Positions 53,707-62,740 are shown, numbered from the stretch's first letter. The stretch: DNA of 64,000 bases from Thioalbus denitrificans (GCF_003337735.1 NZ_QPJY01000001.1:364650-428649), one strand, 5' to 3'. Numbers and translations are program-made. Notes: generated by a model from the sequence alone, not told the origin.

Positions 53707-54981
53707 ATGATGAATGCAAAGCAACGAATCGGCCGCCGGCTGGCGGCACTGCTGTTCGCGGCGGCGTTCGCCGCACCGGCGGCCGCCCAGGTGCTGGTCA
53801 CCGTGGGCGACTACCCGATCACCGGCAAGGCGCTGGAGGAGGCGCTGTCCAGTTCGCCTTTCGCCACCCAGTTCCCCGCCATGGACGAGGCCGACCAGGC
53901 CTACCTGCGCGGCGACCTGCTCAAGCGCCTGGTGGCCTCGCGTCTGCTCTATCTCGAGGCCAAGTCGCAGGGCCTCGATGTGAGCGAGGCGTTCCGGCGG
54001 GAGCTCGCCGAGTACCGCATCGCGCTGCTGTACCGGGCCGCCATGGATCGCCTGCGCGCGGCGGTGGCCCTTCCCGAGCAGACCGCCGAGGAGCTGCGCG
54101 CCACCTATCAGGGTGACGCCGATGCCCTGGCCGCCGCCAGATCCCAGCTCCGGGGCGAGCAGTACCGGCTCCGGCGGGCGGAGTATCTGGCCGGGCTGCG
54201 CACTGCCGCCAAGGTGGTGGTGCACGACGACCGCGCCGCCTGGGGAGCGGCGCCGGAAACGGTGCTGGCCGAGGGGGAGGGCATTGCGGTCCGGGCCGGC
54301 GATCTCGATCTCGGCGCGGAGAGCGATACCCCGCCAGGCAACGAGCGGATGCGGGAGCTGCTCGATGAGCGCATCGACCTGCTGCTGGCCGCCCGCGATG
54401 CCGAGGCCGCCGGCGTGGACGTGGGCGAACGGCTCGAGGCGTTCCGCGCGGAGCGCCTGCCGGCACTGCAGATGGAGCGGATGGTGCGCACCTGGATTCC
54501 CGACGAGGGGGTGGTGCGGGACTACTACGCCTCGCACCAGGCGCTGGGCACCATCCCCGAGCGGCGCCGGGTGGGGCAGATCGTATTGGCCTCGCGGGCG
54601 GAGGCCGAGGCGCTGCGCAGCCGCATCCTCGCCGGCGAGAGCCTGTTCGAGCTGGCCCGGGAACACTCCATCGACACCTACGGCAGGGAGCATGCCGGGG
54701 ACATGGGCTGGCTCAAGGCGGGCACCGGGATGCCGGAGCTGGAGCAGGCGCTGGCCGAACTGCCCGACAACCAGGTCAGCGCGGTGGTGGAGTCGCCGAA
54801 GGGCTTCCACCTGCTCATGGTCACCGACCGCCGCCCGGGCCGCCAGCTGGAGTACGGCGAGGCGCGCGACCGGGTGAGCCAGGCGCTGGTGGCCGAGCGG
54901 ATGGCCGCCTACTTCGAGGAGCTGCAGTCGCGCTATGCGGTGGAATGGACGCTGCCGCTGCAGCAGGATGCGCCGCAGTGA
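53707..54981 (+). CDS. Periplasmic PpiC-type peptidyl-prolyl isomerase (SurA-like)
   Basis: 424 aa. A signal peptide (LAALLFAAAFAAPAAAQ) is followed by an N-terminal SurA-like helical region with VLVTVGDYPITGKALEE and a long charged middle. One parvulin domain covers about residues 280-370, from RRVGQIVLASRAEAEALRSR to GDMGWLKAGTGMPELEQALA and VVESPKGFHLLMVTDRRPG. ATGs at 53707 and 53710 are both possible. It overlaps the TlpA-like gene by four bases. Paired with that gene, it may help fold or mature the upstream heptaheme cytochrome. Confidence 0.88.
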   Translation: MMNAKQRIGRRLAALLFAAAFAAPAAAQVLVTVGDYPITGKALEEALSSSPFATQFPAMDEADQAYLRGDLLKRLVASRLLYLEAKSQGLDVSEAFRRELAEYRIALLYRAAMDRLRAAVALPEQTAEELRATYQGDADALAAARSQLRGEQYRLRRAEYLAGLRTAAKVVVHDDRAAWGAAPETVLAEGEGIAVRAGDLDLGAESDTPPGNERMRELLDERIDLLLAARDAEAAGVDVGERLEAFRAERLPALQMERMVRTWIPDEGVVRDYYASHQALGTIPERRRVGQIVLASRAEAEALRSRILAGESLFELAREHSIDTYGREHAGDMGWLKAGTGMPELEQALAELPDNQVSAVVESPKGFHLLMVTDRRPGRQLEYGEARDRVSQALVAERMAAYFEELQSRYAVEWTLPLQQDAPQ

Positions 54982-55496
54982 GGCGCGGGCTGATCCGGCG
55001 GGTGGTCCTGGTGGCCGCCCTGTTCAGCTGCAACGGGTGGGCGGCGGCCGCCGGGCCGGCGGCCCCGCCCCTGAGCCTGCCCGACCTGGACGGTGCCAAC
55101 CACCGGCTCCAGGAGTGGCGCGGCTCGGTGCTGGTGGTGAATTTCTGGGCCAGCTGGTGCCCGCCGTGCATCCATGAGATCCCGGACCTCGTCCGCTTCC
55201 AGGCGCGTTACGCCGAACGGGGGCTGGTGGTGGTCGGGGTGGGGGTGGATGCCGTGCGCCCGCTGGGCAACGTGCGGCGCAGCCTCGGCATCAACTACCC
55301 CGTGCTGGTGCTGGACGAGGCCGACTCGCCCGCCCTGCTGGCCGAATGGGGCAATCACGACGGCTTCATCCCCTACACGGTGGTGGTGGACCGGGACGGG
55401 CGGGTGCGCTACACCCACCGCGGCGTGCTGGACGGGGAAACCTTCAACGAGCAGGTGGCGCCGCTGCTGGCAGGCAGCGGTGAAGGACAGGGCTGA
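54978..55496 (+). CDS. TlpA/ResA-like periplasmic thioredoxin
   Basis: 172 aa from the GTG at 54978, which overlaps the ppiC stop (GTGA). A short signal segment (RVVLVAALFSCNGWAAAAG) precedes a TlpA-type thioredoxin domain with the active site VVNFWASWCPPCIHEIPDLV. The cis-Pro region is GFIPYTVVVDRDGRVRYTHR. Such proteins reduce heme-binding CxxC pairs before heme attachment, which fits the upstream multiheme cytochrome. A longer ATG start at 54945 is less likely. Confidence 0.9.
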   Translation: MRRGLIRRVVLVAALFSCNGWAAAAGPAAPPLSLPDLDGANHRLQEWRGSVLVVNFWASWCPPCIHEIPDLVRFQARYAERGLVVVGVGVDAVRPLGNVRRSLGINYPVLVLDEADSPALLAEWGNHDGFIPYTVVVDRDGRVRYTHRGVLDGETFNEQVAPLLAGSGEGQG

Positions 55497-55512
55497 GACA
55501 GGGACAGGAGCT

Positions 55513-55597
55513 CAAGACTCGAACCACGAAGGACACGAGGCGCACGAAGTGACAGGCCAATTGGCCCTATCCATCCCTTCGTGTCCTTCGTGGTTTG
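55513..55597. repeat. Compact CACGAAG-type inverted-arm repeat
   Basis: The left arm has AACCACGAAGGACACGAGGC and GCACGAAGT (55522-55550). The inverted right arm CCTTCGTGTCCTTCGTGGTT ends at 55596. Only about 25 bases lie between, centred on the palindrome GGCCAATTGGCC. This is the smallest complete element in the window. It lies between the convergent tlpA-like and soeC genes and could act as a terminator. Confidence 0.85.
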
Positions 55598-55692
55598 GCT
55601 TGCAGTGGTGTTTTTGTTGACTCCGCCCCGGATACCGTTCCGCTGCCTCCGGGCGCCAGGGCCCCATCAGCGCCACATGAAGGCATGCTCCC

Positions 55693-56670
55693 TCACACGG
55701 CCTGGTAGTAGATGTTCTGCGGATGGCGGGCCTGGGCGAAGAACAGCCAGCGCTCGGCCAGCAGGCCCAGGTACTGGACCAGCAGGGCCAGCACCAGGGT
55801 GGTGCCGGAGGCCACGGTGAGCCCGAGGGCCAGGAGCACCACCGGCACGGCGAAGACCAGCACCAGCATGACCCACTTCACCGAGCGCAGGAAGGCGGCG
55901 GTCCGGCCGTGGAAGAACTCCCGGGTGTTGAAGGAGCCGCCCATGGCGCCCTGGGCGGTCTGCCGGATCTGGGCGTGGCGCACGCCGATGGCCGTCTGCG
56001 GGGTGGACTTGTGCTTGATGCGGGCATTGCGGATGAGGGTGGTGCCGCGGGTCGCCAGGGCCAGCAGGGTGAGGATGATGGCCCAGCCGCCGAAGAAGGT
56101 GGTGAGCGCCGGCGCGGTCCAGGCGGCGAACGCGGCGGCGGCGGTGAAGCCCGAGGCGCCGCCGAGCAGCACGAAGTTCACCACCGTCAGCGGCGTGGCC
56201 CACTCCTGCAGGAAGCGGATGCAGGCGTAGATCATGCCGGTGGCGAGGAACAGGGCGAAGCAGGCCAGGGTGGCCAGCGCGCCGACGATCAGCGTCAGGT
56301 GGATGGCGATGCCCTCGCCCACGGTGCCCAGTACCGGGTCCCAGCCCAGGTAGTGCAGCCCCCCGTAGAGGAAGGTGAGGCCCATGAAGGCGGGCAGCAC
56401 GATCACCTCCCGCGAGAGCCAGGAGGTGCGCCACTGGCTGGCGGAGCGCCAGGCCCGTTCCGGCCGGCCCAGGTGGAACACCGAGGCGACCAGTCCCAGG
56501 GCCAGGAACACCAGGGCCAGCCCGCTGCCCAGGCCGTAGAACAGGCGGTCGTCCTGGGGCGGAAGCACCTCCAGCACGGAGTAGATCTGGCCGCTGTAGA
56601 GCGCCAGGAACAGGCCCTGGCCGACGCCGATGAGGGTGGTCAGGAAGATGACGGAAAAGGCAGGATGCAT
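55693..56670 (-). CDS. soeC: Membrane anchor subunit of sulfite-oxidising enzyme (DmsC-type)
   Basis: 325 aa with eight membrane helices, DmsC family. It starts MHPAFSVIFLTTLIGVGQGL and has the conserved loop HLGRPERAWRSASQWRTSWL that contacts the quinone site, and helix LTLLALATRGTTLIRN. It anchors SoeAB to the cytoplasmic side of the membrane and passes electrons to quinone. The start at ATG 56670 is chosen because the longer frame runs through the repeat before it. It is separated from soeB by the ACTCG repeat. Confidence 0.88.
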   Translation of the reverse strand: MHPAFSVIFLTTLIGVGQGLFLALYSGQIYSVLEVLPPQDDRLFYGLGSGLALVFLALGLVASVFHLGRPERAWRSASQWRTSWLSREVIVLPAFMGLTFLYGGLHYLGWDPVLGTVGEGIAIHLTLIVGALATLACFALFLATGMIYACIRFLQEWATPLTVVNFVLLGGASGFTAAAAFAAWTAPALTTFFGGWAIILTLLALATRGTTLIRNARIKHKSTPQTAIGVRHAQIRQTAQGAMGGSFNTREFFHGRTAAFLRSVKWVMLVLVFAVPVVLLALGLTVASGTTLVLALLVQYLGLLAERWLFFAQARHPQNIYYQAV

Positions 56671-56690
56671 TCGTAAACTCCAGGTTCCAG

Positions 56691-56762
56691 TTTCGAGTGA
56701 CGAGTAGCGAGGTCTCGGATCCGGCGCTTCCCCTCGCAACTCGTCACTCGTTACTCGCAACT
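56691..56762. repeat. ACTCG-type inverted-arm repeat abutting the soeB stop
   Basis: The left arm TTTCGAGTGACGAGTAGCGA (56691) is mirrored by the right arm of CTCGTCACTCGTTACTCGCA ending at 56762. The 7-nt units are ACTCGTC, ACTCGTT and ACTCGCA. The right arm runs into the soeB stop codon (CTA on the plus strand, 56761-56763). It splits the soe operon between soeB and soeC. Confidence 0.82.
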
Positions 56763-57492
56763 ACCAGCTGGTGACGTCGTCCAGCGACGGCTCGTCGAGC
56801 GCCGGGCGCGGCCGCGGGGCCTCCTTCTTGAGCGGGTTGTCGACCCGCACCAGCTCGTCGTCGTGGATGCGCAGGCGGGTCTTGCGCCGGGGCAGGTAGT
56901 GGTTGGCCGGCTTGGTGCCCCACTCGGGCATCAGCTGGTAGCCGCCCTCCTCGCGGATCAGCACCGAGACCTCGGACTCCGGATCGTGCACGTCGCCGAA
57001 CAGCCGCGCGTTGGTGGGGCAGGCGAGCACGCACGAGGGCTTGCGCTCGCGCTCCGGCAGCGACTCGTCGTAGATGCGGTCCACGCACAGGGTGCACTTC
57101 TTCATCACCTTCTGCTGCTCGTCGATTTCGCGGGCGCCGTAGGGGCAGGCCCAGGAGCAGTACTTGCAGCCGATGCACTTGTCGTAGTCCACCAGCACGA
57201 TGCCGTCCTCGGGCCGCTTGTAGCTCGCGCCGGTGGGGCACACCGGCACGCAGGGCGGCTCCTCGCAGTGCAGGCAGGATTTCGGGAAATGCACCGTCTC
57301 GGTGTGCGGGTAGGCGCCCACCTCGAAGGTCTGCACCCGGTTGAAGAAGGTGCCGGTGGGATCGGCGTCGTAGGGGTTGCGGTCGGTCATGGGCCCGGCC
57401 AGCCCGGAGGTGTTCCACTCCTTGCAGCTGGTCACGCAGGCACTGCAGCCGACGCACACGTTCAGGTCGATAATCAGGGCGAGCTGGGTCAT
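56761..57492 (-). CDS. soeB: Iron-sulfur subunit of sulfite-oxidising enzyme
   Basis: 243 aa, DMSO-reductase-type ferredoxin subunit with four [4Fe-4S] sets: DLNVCVGCSACVTSCKEWN, CLHCEEPPCVPVCPTGAS, CIGCKYCSWACPYGARE, and KKCTLCVDRIYDE with the later CVLACPTNARL. No signal peptide, consistent with a cytoplasmic location. It carries electrons from SoeA to SoeC. It starts ten bases after the soeA stop. Confidence 0.93.
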   Translation of the reverse strand: MTQLALIIDLNVCVGCSACVTSCKEWNTSGLAGPMTDRNPYDADPTGTFFNRVQTFEVGAYPHTETVHFPKSCLHCEEPPCVPVCPTGASYKRPEDGIVLVDYDKCIGCKYCSWACPYGAREIDEQQKVMKKCTLCVDRIYDESLPERERKPSCVLACPTNARLFGDVHDPESEVSVLIREEGGYQLMPEWGTKPANHYLPRRKTRLRIHDDELVRVDNPLKKEAPRPRPALDEPSLDDVTSW

Positions 57493-57502
57493 ATCCGTCT
57501 CG

Positions 57503-60403
57503 TCACGCTTTTTTCAGCAGGTTCTTGAACAGGCCGGTGCCGGCGCGGTAGGCCAGCCACTTGCGCAGCCGCCTTGGGGTTCCCGGCAGGGGCTTCATGG
57601 CCTCGAACTGGGGGAAGGTCTCCCGGGGCTCGGCGGCCTCGGCCTTGTAGACGCGCACGCGCACGTCGTACCAGCCCGCCTGCCCGGTGACCGGGTCGGA
57701 GTTGGACAGGTGCTCGCCCTCGGCGCTGGCGGGCAGCTCCTCGGAGATGAGGTGGTTGAGCAGGAAGCCCTTGCGCGATTCGTTGGCCTTCGGGGCGAGG
57801 TTCCAGGCGCCGGCGGCCTTGCCGATGGCGTTCCAGGTCCACACCGTGCCCGGCTCCACCGCCTCGCTGAAGCGGCACATGCAGCGCACCTTGCCCCACT
57901 GGGACTCCACCCAGATCCAGTCCCCGTCCTCGAAGCCGTTGGCCCGGCCCACGCTGGGGTGCAGGTAGAGGTGGTTGTGGGCGTGGATCTGGCGCAGCCA
58001 GGCGTTCTGGGAGTCCCAGGAGTGGTACATGGCCATGGGGCGCTGGGTCACCGCGCTCAACGGGTAGGTGTGGCGGTCGGTGAGCTGGGTCTCCAGCGGC
58101 GCGAAATAGAACGGCAGCGGATCGAAATGGGTGTCGATACGCTTGCGCAGCCGCTCGGGGGGCTGCTTGCCCTGCAGCTTGCCGCGCGCGGCGAGGCGGA
58201 ACTTCTGCAGCACCTCGGAGTAGATGTGCACGTTGATGGGCTCGGCGTAGCGGGTCAGGCGGTGCTGCTGGGCCCAGTCGAGGTAGCCGCGGTTCCAGTT
58301 GCGCATGTACTGATAGGAGCGCGGCAGCTCGTAGTGGAACACGCAGTTGTTCTTGGCGTACATCTCCCACTGGCCGGGGTTGGGCTCGCCCTTCATGAAC
58401 TTCTCGCCGCCCGTGCCGCGCCAGCCGGCGAGGAAGCCGATGCCGGAGCCCGGCTCGGTCTCGTAGTTGACGATGAAGTCGGGGTAGTCGCGGTACTTGC
58501 GCCGGCCCTGCTCATCCACGAAGGCGGGCAGCTGCAGGCGCGAGCCGAGCTCGATGAGCACCTCCTGGAACGGCTTGCACTCGCCGGTGGGCGGCACCAC
58601 GGGGATGCGCACCGAGTCCACCGGTCCGTCGAACTCCGAGATGGGCCGGTCGAGCATGGACATCACGTCGTGGCGCTCGAGGTAGGTGGTGTCGGGCAGC
58701 ACCAGGTCGGCGAAGGCGGTCATCTCCGACTGGAAGGCGTCGCACACCACCAGGAACGGGATCTTGTACTCGCCGTTCCCGTCCTTGTCGTTGAGCATCT
58801 TGCGCACCTCCACCGTGTTCATGGTGGAGTTCCAGGCCATGTTGGCCATGAAGATCATCAGCGTGTCGATGGGGTAGGGATCGCCGCGCCAGGCGTTGGT
58901 GATGGCGTTGTGCATCAGCCCGTGCACCGACAGCGGGTATTCCCAGGAGAAGGCCTTGTCGATGCGCACCGGGTTGCCCTGCGCGTCCACGAACAGGTCG
59001 TCGGGCTCCGCCGGCCAGCCCAGCGCCATCCCCGCCAGCGGCGTGTTCGGCTGCACCGCCTCGGGTCCGCGCGGGGTCTTGGCGCAGGGCGGTATGGGGC
59101 GCGGGAACGGGGCCTTGTGGCGGAAGCCGCCGGGACGATCGATGGTGCCCAGGATGCTCATCAGGATGGCGAGCGCCCGGATGGTCTGGAAGCCGTTGGA
59201 GTGGGCCGCCAGTCCGCGCATGGCGTGGAAGGAGACCGGGTTGCCGGTGATGGACTCGTGGTCCTTCCCCCAGGCGTCGGTCCAGGCGATGGGCAGTTCG
59301 ATCTTCTGATCGCGGGCCATCACGCCCATCTCGTGGGCCAGCTTGCGGATGGTCTCCGCCGGAATCCCGGTGATCCTGGCCGCCCACTCCGGGGTGTAGT
59401 CCTTCACCCGTTCCACCAGCAGCTGGAAGGCGGGCTTCACCGGGGTGCCGTCGGCGAGCTGGAAGCTGCCGAGCAGGTAGGGATCGGCGTCCGCGCTGCG
59501 GTTGACTACCGCCCGGTCGCTGTTGCGATCCCACCAGAGCTTGTTCTGGGGGTCGAAGCAGCCCTCCTCCTCGGGCACCTCGGCGCGCACGAACATCCCC
59601 TCCTCGGTGCTCGCCTGGTCCAGGTTCACCAGCTCCGGGGCGTTGGTGTAGTTCACCAGGAACTCACGATCATAGAGGCCCTGGTTGATGATCTCGTTGA
59701 TCAGCGCCAGCAACAGCGCGCCGTCGGTGCCCGGCTTGATGGGGATCCAGTCATCGGCGATGGCGGCGTAGCCGGTGCGCACGGGGTTGATGGCGATGAA
59801 GCGCCCGCCGTTGCGCTTGAACTTCGACAGCGCCATCTTCATCGGGTTGGAGTGGTGATCCTCGGCGGTGCCGATCATGATGAACAGCTTGGAGCGTTCC
59901 AGGTCCGGGCCGCCGAACTCCCAGAAGGAGCCGCCGATGGTGTAGATCATGCCGGCGGCCATGTTCACCGAGCAGAAGCCGCCGTGGGCGGCGTAGTTGG
60001 GGGTGCCGAACTGCTTGGCGAACAGGCCGGTGAGAGCCTGCATCTGGTCGCGGCCGGTGAACAGGGCGAACTTCTTCGGGTCGCTGGCGCGGATCTTTCC
60101 CAGCCGCTCGGCCAGGATCTCGAAGGCCTGCTCCCAGGCGATGGGCTCGAACTTCGCATCGCCCCGCTCGGCGCCCTGCTTGCGCAGCAGCGGCCGGGTC
60201 AGGCGCGCCGGAGAGTACTGCTTCATGATGCCGGAGGAGCCCTTGGCGCAGATGACCCCCTGGTTGAGGGGGTGATCCGGGTTGCCCTCGATGTAGCGCA
60301 CCTCCCCGTCCTTGAGGGTGACGCGGATGCCGCAGCGGCAGGCGCACATGTAGCAGGTGGTGTTCTTCACCTCGGTGTTGGGCTGGCGGGCGGGGTCGCT
60401 CAT
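57503..60403 (-). CDS. soeA: Molybdopterin catalytic subunit of cytoplasmic sulfite-oxidising enzyme
   Basis: 966 aa of the DMSO-reductase family. The N-terminal [4Fe-4S] ligands are CYMCACRCGIRV and a Cys in GVICAKGSSG. Molybdopterin-binding blocks include ALFTGRDQMQALTG, FIMIGTAEDHHSNPMKMALS and DLVLPDTTYLERHDVMSM, and the C-terminal domain LHPSVGRANGFEDGDWIWVE is present. There is no Tat signal, as in SoeA of purple sulfur bacteria and unlike thiosulfate or polysulfide reductases. Gene order soeA-soeB-soeC and the sulfide dehydrogenase elsewhere support sulfite oxidation, though a sulfur or polysulfide substrate cannot be excluded. Confidence 0.88.
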   Translation of the reverse strand: MSDPARQPNTEVKNTTCYMCACRCGIRVTLKDGEVRYIEGNPDHPLNQGVICAKGSSGIMKQYSPARLTRPLLRKQGAERGDAKFEPIAWEQAFEILAERLGKIRASDPKKFALFTGRDQMQALTGLFAKQFGTPNYAAHGGFCSVNMAAGMIYTIGGSFWEFGGPDLERSKLFIMIGTAEDHHSNPMKMALSKFKRNGGRFIAINPVRTGYAAIADDWIPIKPGTDGALLLALINEIINQGLYDREFLVNYTNAPELVNLDQASTEEGMFVRAEVPEEEGCFDPQNKLWWDRNSDRAVVNRSADADPYLLGSFQLADGTPVKPAFQLLVERVKDYTPEWAARITGIPAETIRKLAHEMGVMARDQKIELPIAWTDAWGKDHESITGNPVSFHAMRGLAAHSNGFQTIRALAILMSILGTIDRPGGFRHKAPFPRPIPPCAKTPRGPEAVQPNTPLAGMALGWPAEPDDLFVDAQGNPVRIDKAFSWEYPLSVHGLMHNAITNAWRGDPYPIDTLMIFMANMAWNSTMNTVEVRKMLNDKDGNGEYKIPFLVVCDAFQSEMTAFADLVLPDTTYLERHDVMSMLDRPISEFDGPVDSVRIPVVPPTGECKPFQEVLIELGSRLQLPAFVDEQGRRKYRDYPDFIVNYETEPGSGIGFLAGWRGTGGEKFMKGEPNPGQWEMYAKNNCVFHYELPRSYQYMRNWNRGYLDWAQQHRLTRYAEPINVHIYSEVLQKFRLAARGKLQGKQPPERLRKRIDTHFDPLPFYFAPLETQLTDRHTYPLSAVTQRPMAMYHSWDSQNAWLRQIHAHNHLYLHPSVGRANGFEDGDWIWVESQWGKVRCMCRFSEAVEPGTVWTWNAIGKAAGAWNLAPKANESRKGFLLNHLISEELPASAEGEHLSNSDPVTGQAGWYDVRVRVYKAEAAEPRETFPQFEAMKPLPGTPRRLRKWLAYRAGTGLFKNLLKKA

Positions 60404-60499
60404 GGCTTGGTTCCTGACTGCGGGGGTGCTGTATTACAGGGGTTGCGAACTATACGCATCCGCATCCGAGTGGGCTAATCAACATTTTCAATATGCCCC

Positions 60500-60527
60500 A
60501 TAATATCGAAATATGCTGAATAACCAA
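60500..60527 (-). promoter_or_regulatory. Sigma70-like promoter for soeABC
   Basis: On the minus strand TTGGTT (60527-60522) and TATTAT (60505-60500) are 16 bases apart within the AT-rich part of the soeA-cbbR gap, about 90 bases before the soeA ATG. The rest of 60404-60601 shows no gene. Confidence 0.45.
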
Positions 60528-60601
60528 TATTTCCATTGGCATAGATCAAGGGAATTCCGCCCCGCCCGGTCCGGATCGGCTGCGGGCCCGGCCGGCGGCG
60601 C

Positions 60602-61531
60602 TCATTCCGCGGCCGGCGCCCGGGCGGGGCCGCTGCCGACCAGGCTGCCCGCCTCCTCGAAGACGAAGTCGCGGAATGCCAGCGCCACCGGCGACAGGCG
60701 CTTGCCCCGGCGGTGGACCAGGTACCAGTGGCGGGGAATGGGGAAGGCTTCGGCCCTGAGCACCACCAGGCGGCCGGTCTCCAGCTCCAGCTCCAGGGTG
60801 TGGATGGAGACGATGCCCAGCCCCATTCCCACCTCCACGGCGCGCTTGATGGCCTCGTTGCTGGAGAGCTCCATGCCGGTGCGCAGCTTGACCCCGCGGC
60901 TGGCGAAGTGGCGCTCCATGGCGATGCGGGTGCCGGAACCCTCCTCGCGCACCACGAAGGCCTCCTGCTGCAGCCGCTCCCAGCTCACCTCGTCCGCGCC
61001 GGCCAGCGGGTGGTCGGGGGCGGCAATCACCACCAGCGGGTTGTCCATGAACGGCTCCGCCTCCAGGTCCAGCGACTCGGGTGGGCGGCCCATGATGACG
61101 AGGTCCTTCTCGTTGGCCTCCAGCGCCCGCAGCAGGCCTTCGCGGTTGGTCACCTCGAGGCTGAAGCTGATGCCCGGGTAACGGCGGCAGAAGGCGGCGA
61201 GCAGGCGGGTGGCGAAGTAGTTGGCGGTGCTCGCCACCGCGATGCGCAGCCGCCCGCGCCGAATCCCCTTGAGACTCTCCAGCACCTCCTCGGTCTCCTC
61301 CAGCTGCAGGGCGATGGCGCGGCTGGTCTGGTGCAACTCCTGGCCGGCCTCGGTGAGGAAGGTGCGCTTGCCCATCTGCTCGAACAGCGGCAGGCCGACG
61401 CTCTCCTCCAGCTGCTTGATCTGCATGGAGACCGCCGGCTGGGTCAGGTGCAGCTCCTCGGCGGCGCGGGTGTAGCTGAGGTGGCGGGCGACCGCTTCGA
61501 AGACGCGGAGTTGGCGCAGGGTGACGTGCAT
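60602..61531 (-). CDS. cbbR: LysR-family regulator, CbbR type
   Basis: 309 aa. The N-terminal winged helix (TLRQLRVFEAVARHLSYTRA and LHLTQPAVSMQIKQLEESVG) is followed by a linker and an effector domain, including GRLRIAVASTANYFATRLLA and FVVREEGSGTRIAMERHF. The sequence resembles CbbR activators of Calvin-cycle operons, and a RuBisCO gene lies 1.2 kb away. It is divergent from purC, not from cbbL, and followed on its own strand by soeABC, so regulation of either set is possible. Confidence 0.9.
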   Translation of the reverse strand: MHVTLRQLRVFEAVARHLSYTRAAEELHLTQPAVSMQIKQLEESVGLPLFEQMGKRTFLTEAGQELHQTSRAIALQLEETEEVLESLKGIRRGRLRIAVASTANYFATRLLAAFCRRYPGISFSLEVTNREGLLRALEANEKDLVIMGRPPESLDLEAEPFMDNPLVVIAAPDHPLAGADEVSWERLQQEAFVVREEGSGTRIAMERHFASRGVKLRTGMELSSNEAIKRAVEVGMGLGIVSIHTLELELETGRLVVLRAEAFPIPRHWYLVHRRGKRLSPVALAFRDFVFEEAGSLVGSGPARAPAAE

Positions 61532-61691
61532 AACTCTTACCTTATGGTTTCAATCCAAATTTCCAAATGTGAATTATGCGCTATTTCGGGAATAATGGCT
61601 CCCGGTCCGATGCCCCCGGGCGCGCTTTTTCCCGCGAGCTCCGGTGTGGCTGCTGCTAAAATTATGGTTTACCTACGGAGACCCATCGATC

Positions 61692-62576
61692 ATGGCGGAC
61701 ACCCTCTATGAGGCTGGCCTGAAGAGCCTGCCGCTCGTTCACCAGGGCAAGGTCAGGGACAGCTACGCGGTGGATGACGAGCATCTGCTCATCGTCACCA
61801 GCGACCGGCTTTCGGCCTTCGACGTGGTGCTTCCCACCCCCATCCCGGGCAAGGGCCGGGTGCTGACGGCCCTGTCCAACTTCTGGTTCGAGCGCCTCGG
61901 CCACGTGGTGCCCAACCACCTCGCCGACCTGCCCCTGGAGCAGGCGCTGCCGGATCCGGAGGAGCGGGCCCGGGTGGAAGGGCGCGCCATCGTGGTCCAG
62001 CGCCTCAAGCCGCTGCCGGTGGAGGCCATCGTGCGCGGCTACCTCATCGGCTCCGGCTGGAAGGAGTACCGCCAGACCGGCGGGGTATGCGGCATCCCCC
62101 TGCCGTCGGGCCTGCGCATGGCGGACCGCCTGCCCGAGCCCATCTTCACCCCCTCCACCAAGGCCGCGGTGGGCGAGCACGACGAGAATATCGATTTCCA
62201 GCAGACCGTGGCGCTGCTGGGCGAGAAGCTGGCGGCCCAGGTCCGCGACGTGAGCCTGAGCCTCTATGCCGAGGCGGCCGCCTACGCCCTGGAGCGCGGC
62301 ATCATCATCGCCGACACCAAGTTCGAGTTCGGGCTGGACGAGGCGGGCCGCCTGATCCTCATCGACGAGGCCCTCACCCCTGACTCCTCCCGCTTCTGGC
62401 CGGCCGATACCTATGCGCCCGGCAGCAGCCCGGCCAGCTTCGACAAGCAGTATGTGCGTGATTACCTCGAGACCCTGGACTGGGACAAGCGGGCGCCCGG
62501 ACCCGAATTGCCCGAGGAGGTGGCCCGGAAGACGGCCGAGAAGTACGAGGAGGCCCTGCGGCGGCTCACCCAGTGA
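61692..62576 (+). CDS. purC: Phosphoribosylaminoimidazole-succinocarboxamide synthase
   Basis: Joins aspartate to CAIR in purine synthesis with ATP. 294 aa of the longer SAICAR synthase form. Motifs are [80 protein letters not shown] and [17 protein letters not shown] stands 11 bases before the ATG at 61692. It lies between cbbR and cbbL, where these two are usually neighbours. Confidence 0.96.
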   Translation: MADTLYEAGLKSLPLVHQGKVRDSYAVDDEHLLIVTSDRLSAFDVVLPTPIPGKGRVLTALSNFWFERLGHVVPNHLADLPLEQALPDPEERARVEGRAIVVQRLKPLPVEAIVRGYLIGSGWKEYRQTGGVCGIPLPSGLRMADRLPEPIFTPSTKAAVGEHDENIDFQQTVALLGEKLAAQVRDVSLSLYAEAAAYALERGIIIADTKFEFGLDEAGRLILIDEALTPDSSRFWPADTYAPGSSPASFDKQYVRDYLETLDWDKRAPGPELPEEVARKTAEKYEEALRRLTQ

Positions 62577-62584
62577 GGAAGAAT

Positions 62585-62653
62585 GATAAGTAAATACTTA
62601 TCCATATAATCATAATTATTTAGTTAACTTTATGGGTTTTGCGTTGCTATAGT
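62585..62653 (+). promoter_or_regulatory. cbbL promoter and probable CbbR operator
   Basis: An unusually AT-rich stretch follows purC. It contains the inverted repeat GATAAGT-AAAT-ACTTATC (62585-62602), TAATCATAATTA (62608-62619) and AGTTAACT (62622-62629). All show the T-N11-A symmetry LysR proteins prefer. TTAACT (62624) and TATAGT (62648) with an 18-base gap form a plausible promoter overlapped by the last palindrome. Confidence 0.55.
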
Positions 62654-62662
62654 CCTCTCACA

Positions 62663-62713
62663 CGGTGGCGAGCCACCGCGGATTCATGACTCCTCCGCCT
62701 GCGGGCGGAGGAG
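62663..62713 (+). promoter_or_regulatory. Two consecutive hairpins in the cbbL leader
   Basis: The first stem is CGGTGGC/GCCACCG with a two-base loop (62663-62678). The second is CTCCTCCGCC/GGCGGAGGAG with loop TGCG (62690-62713). Both fall between the predicted transcription start and the ribosome site TGGAGGAA. The CTCCTCC arm could also pair with that ribosome site. No T-run follows, so they are not simple terminators. Confidence 0.6.
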
Positions 62714-62740
62714 TTAAAACAACGATCTGGAGGAACGGTC

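Noticed and set aside
57503-60403. Polysulfide or thiosulfate reductase (Psr/Phs) assignment
   Set aside because: Those catalytic subunits carry a Tat signal and use an NrfD-type anchor; here there is no signal and the anchor is DmsC-like, as in SoeABC.
57377-60478. Plus-strand open frame of 1033 codons opposite soeA
   Set aside because: Antisense shadow of soeA with a repetitive Val/Gly/His composition and no recognised motif.
60602-61531. CysB or another LysR family member instead of CbbR
   Set aside because: The overall sequence and the nearby RuBisCO operon favour CbbR; only a phylogeny could exclude other LysR types.
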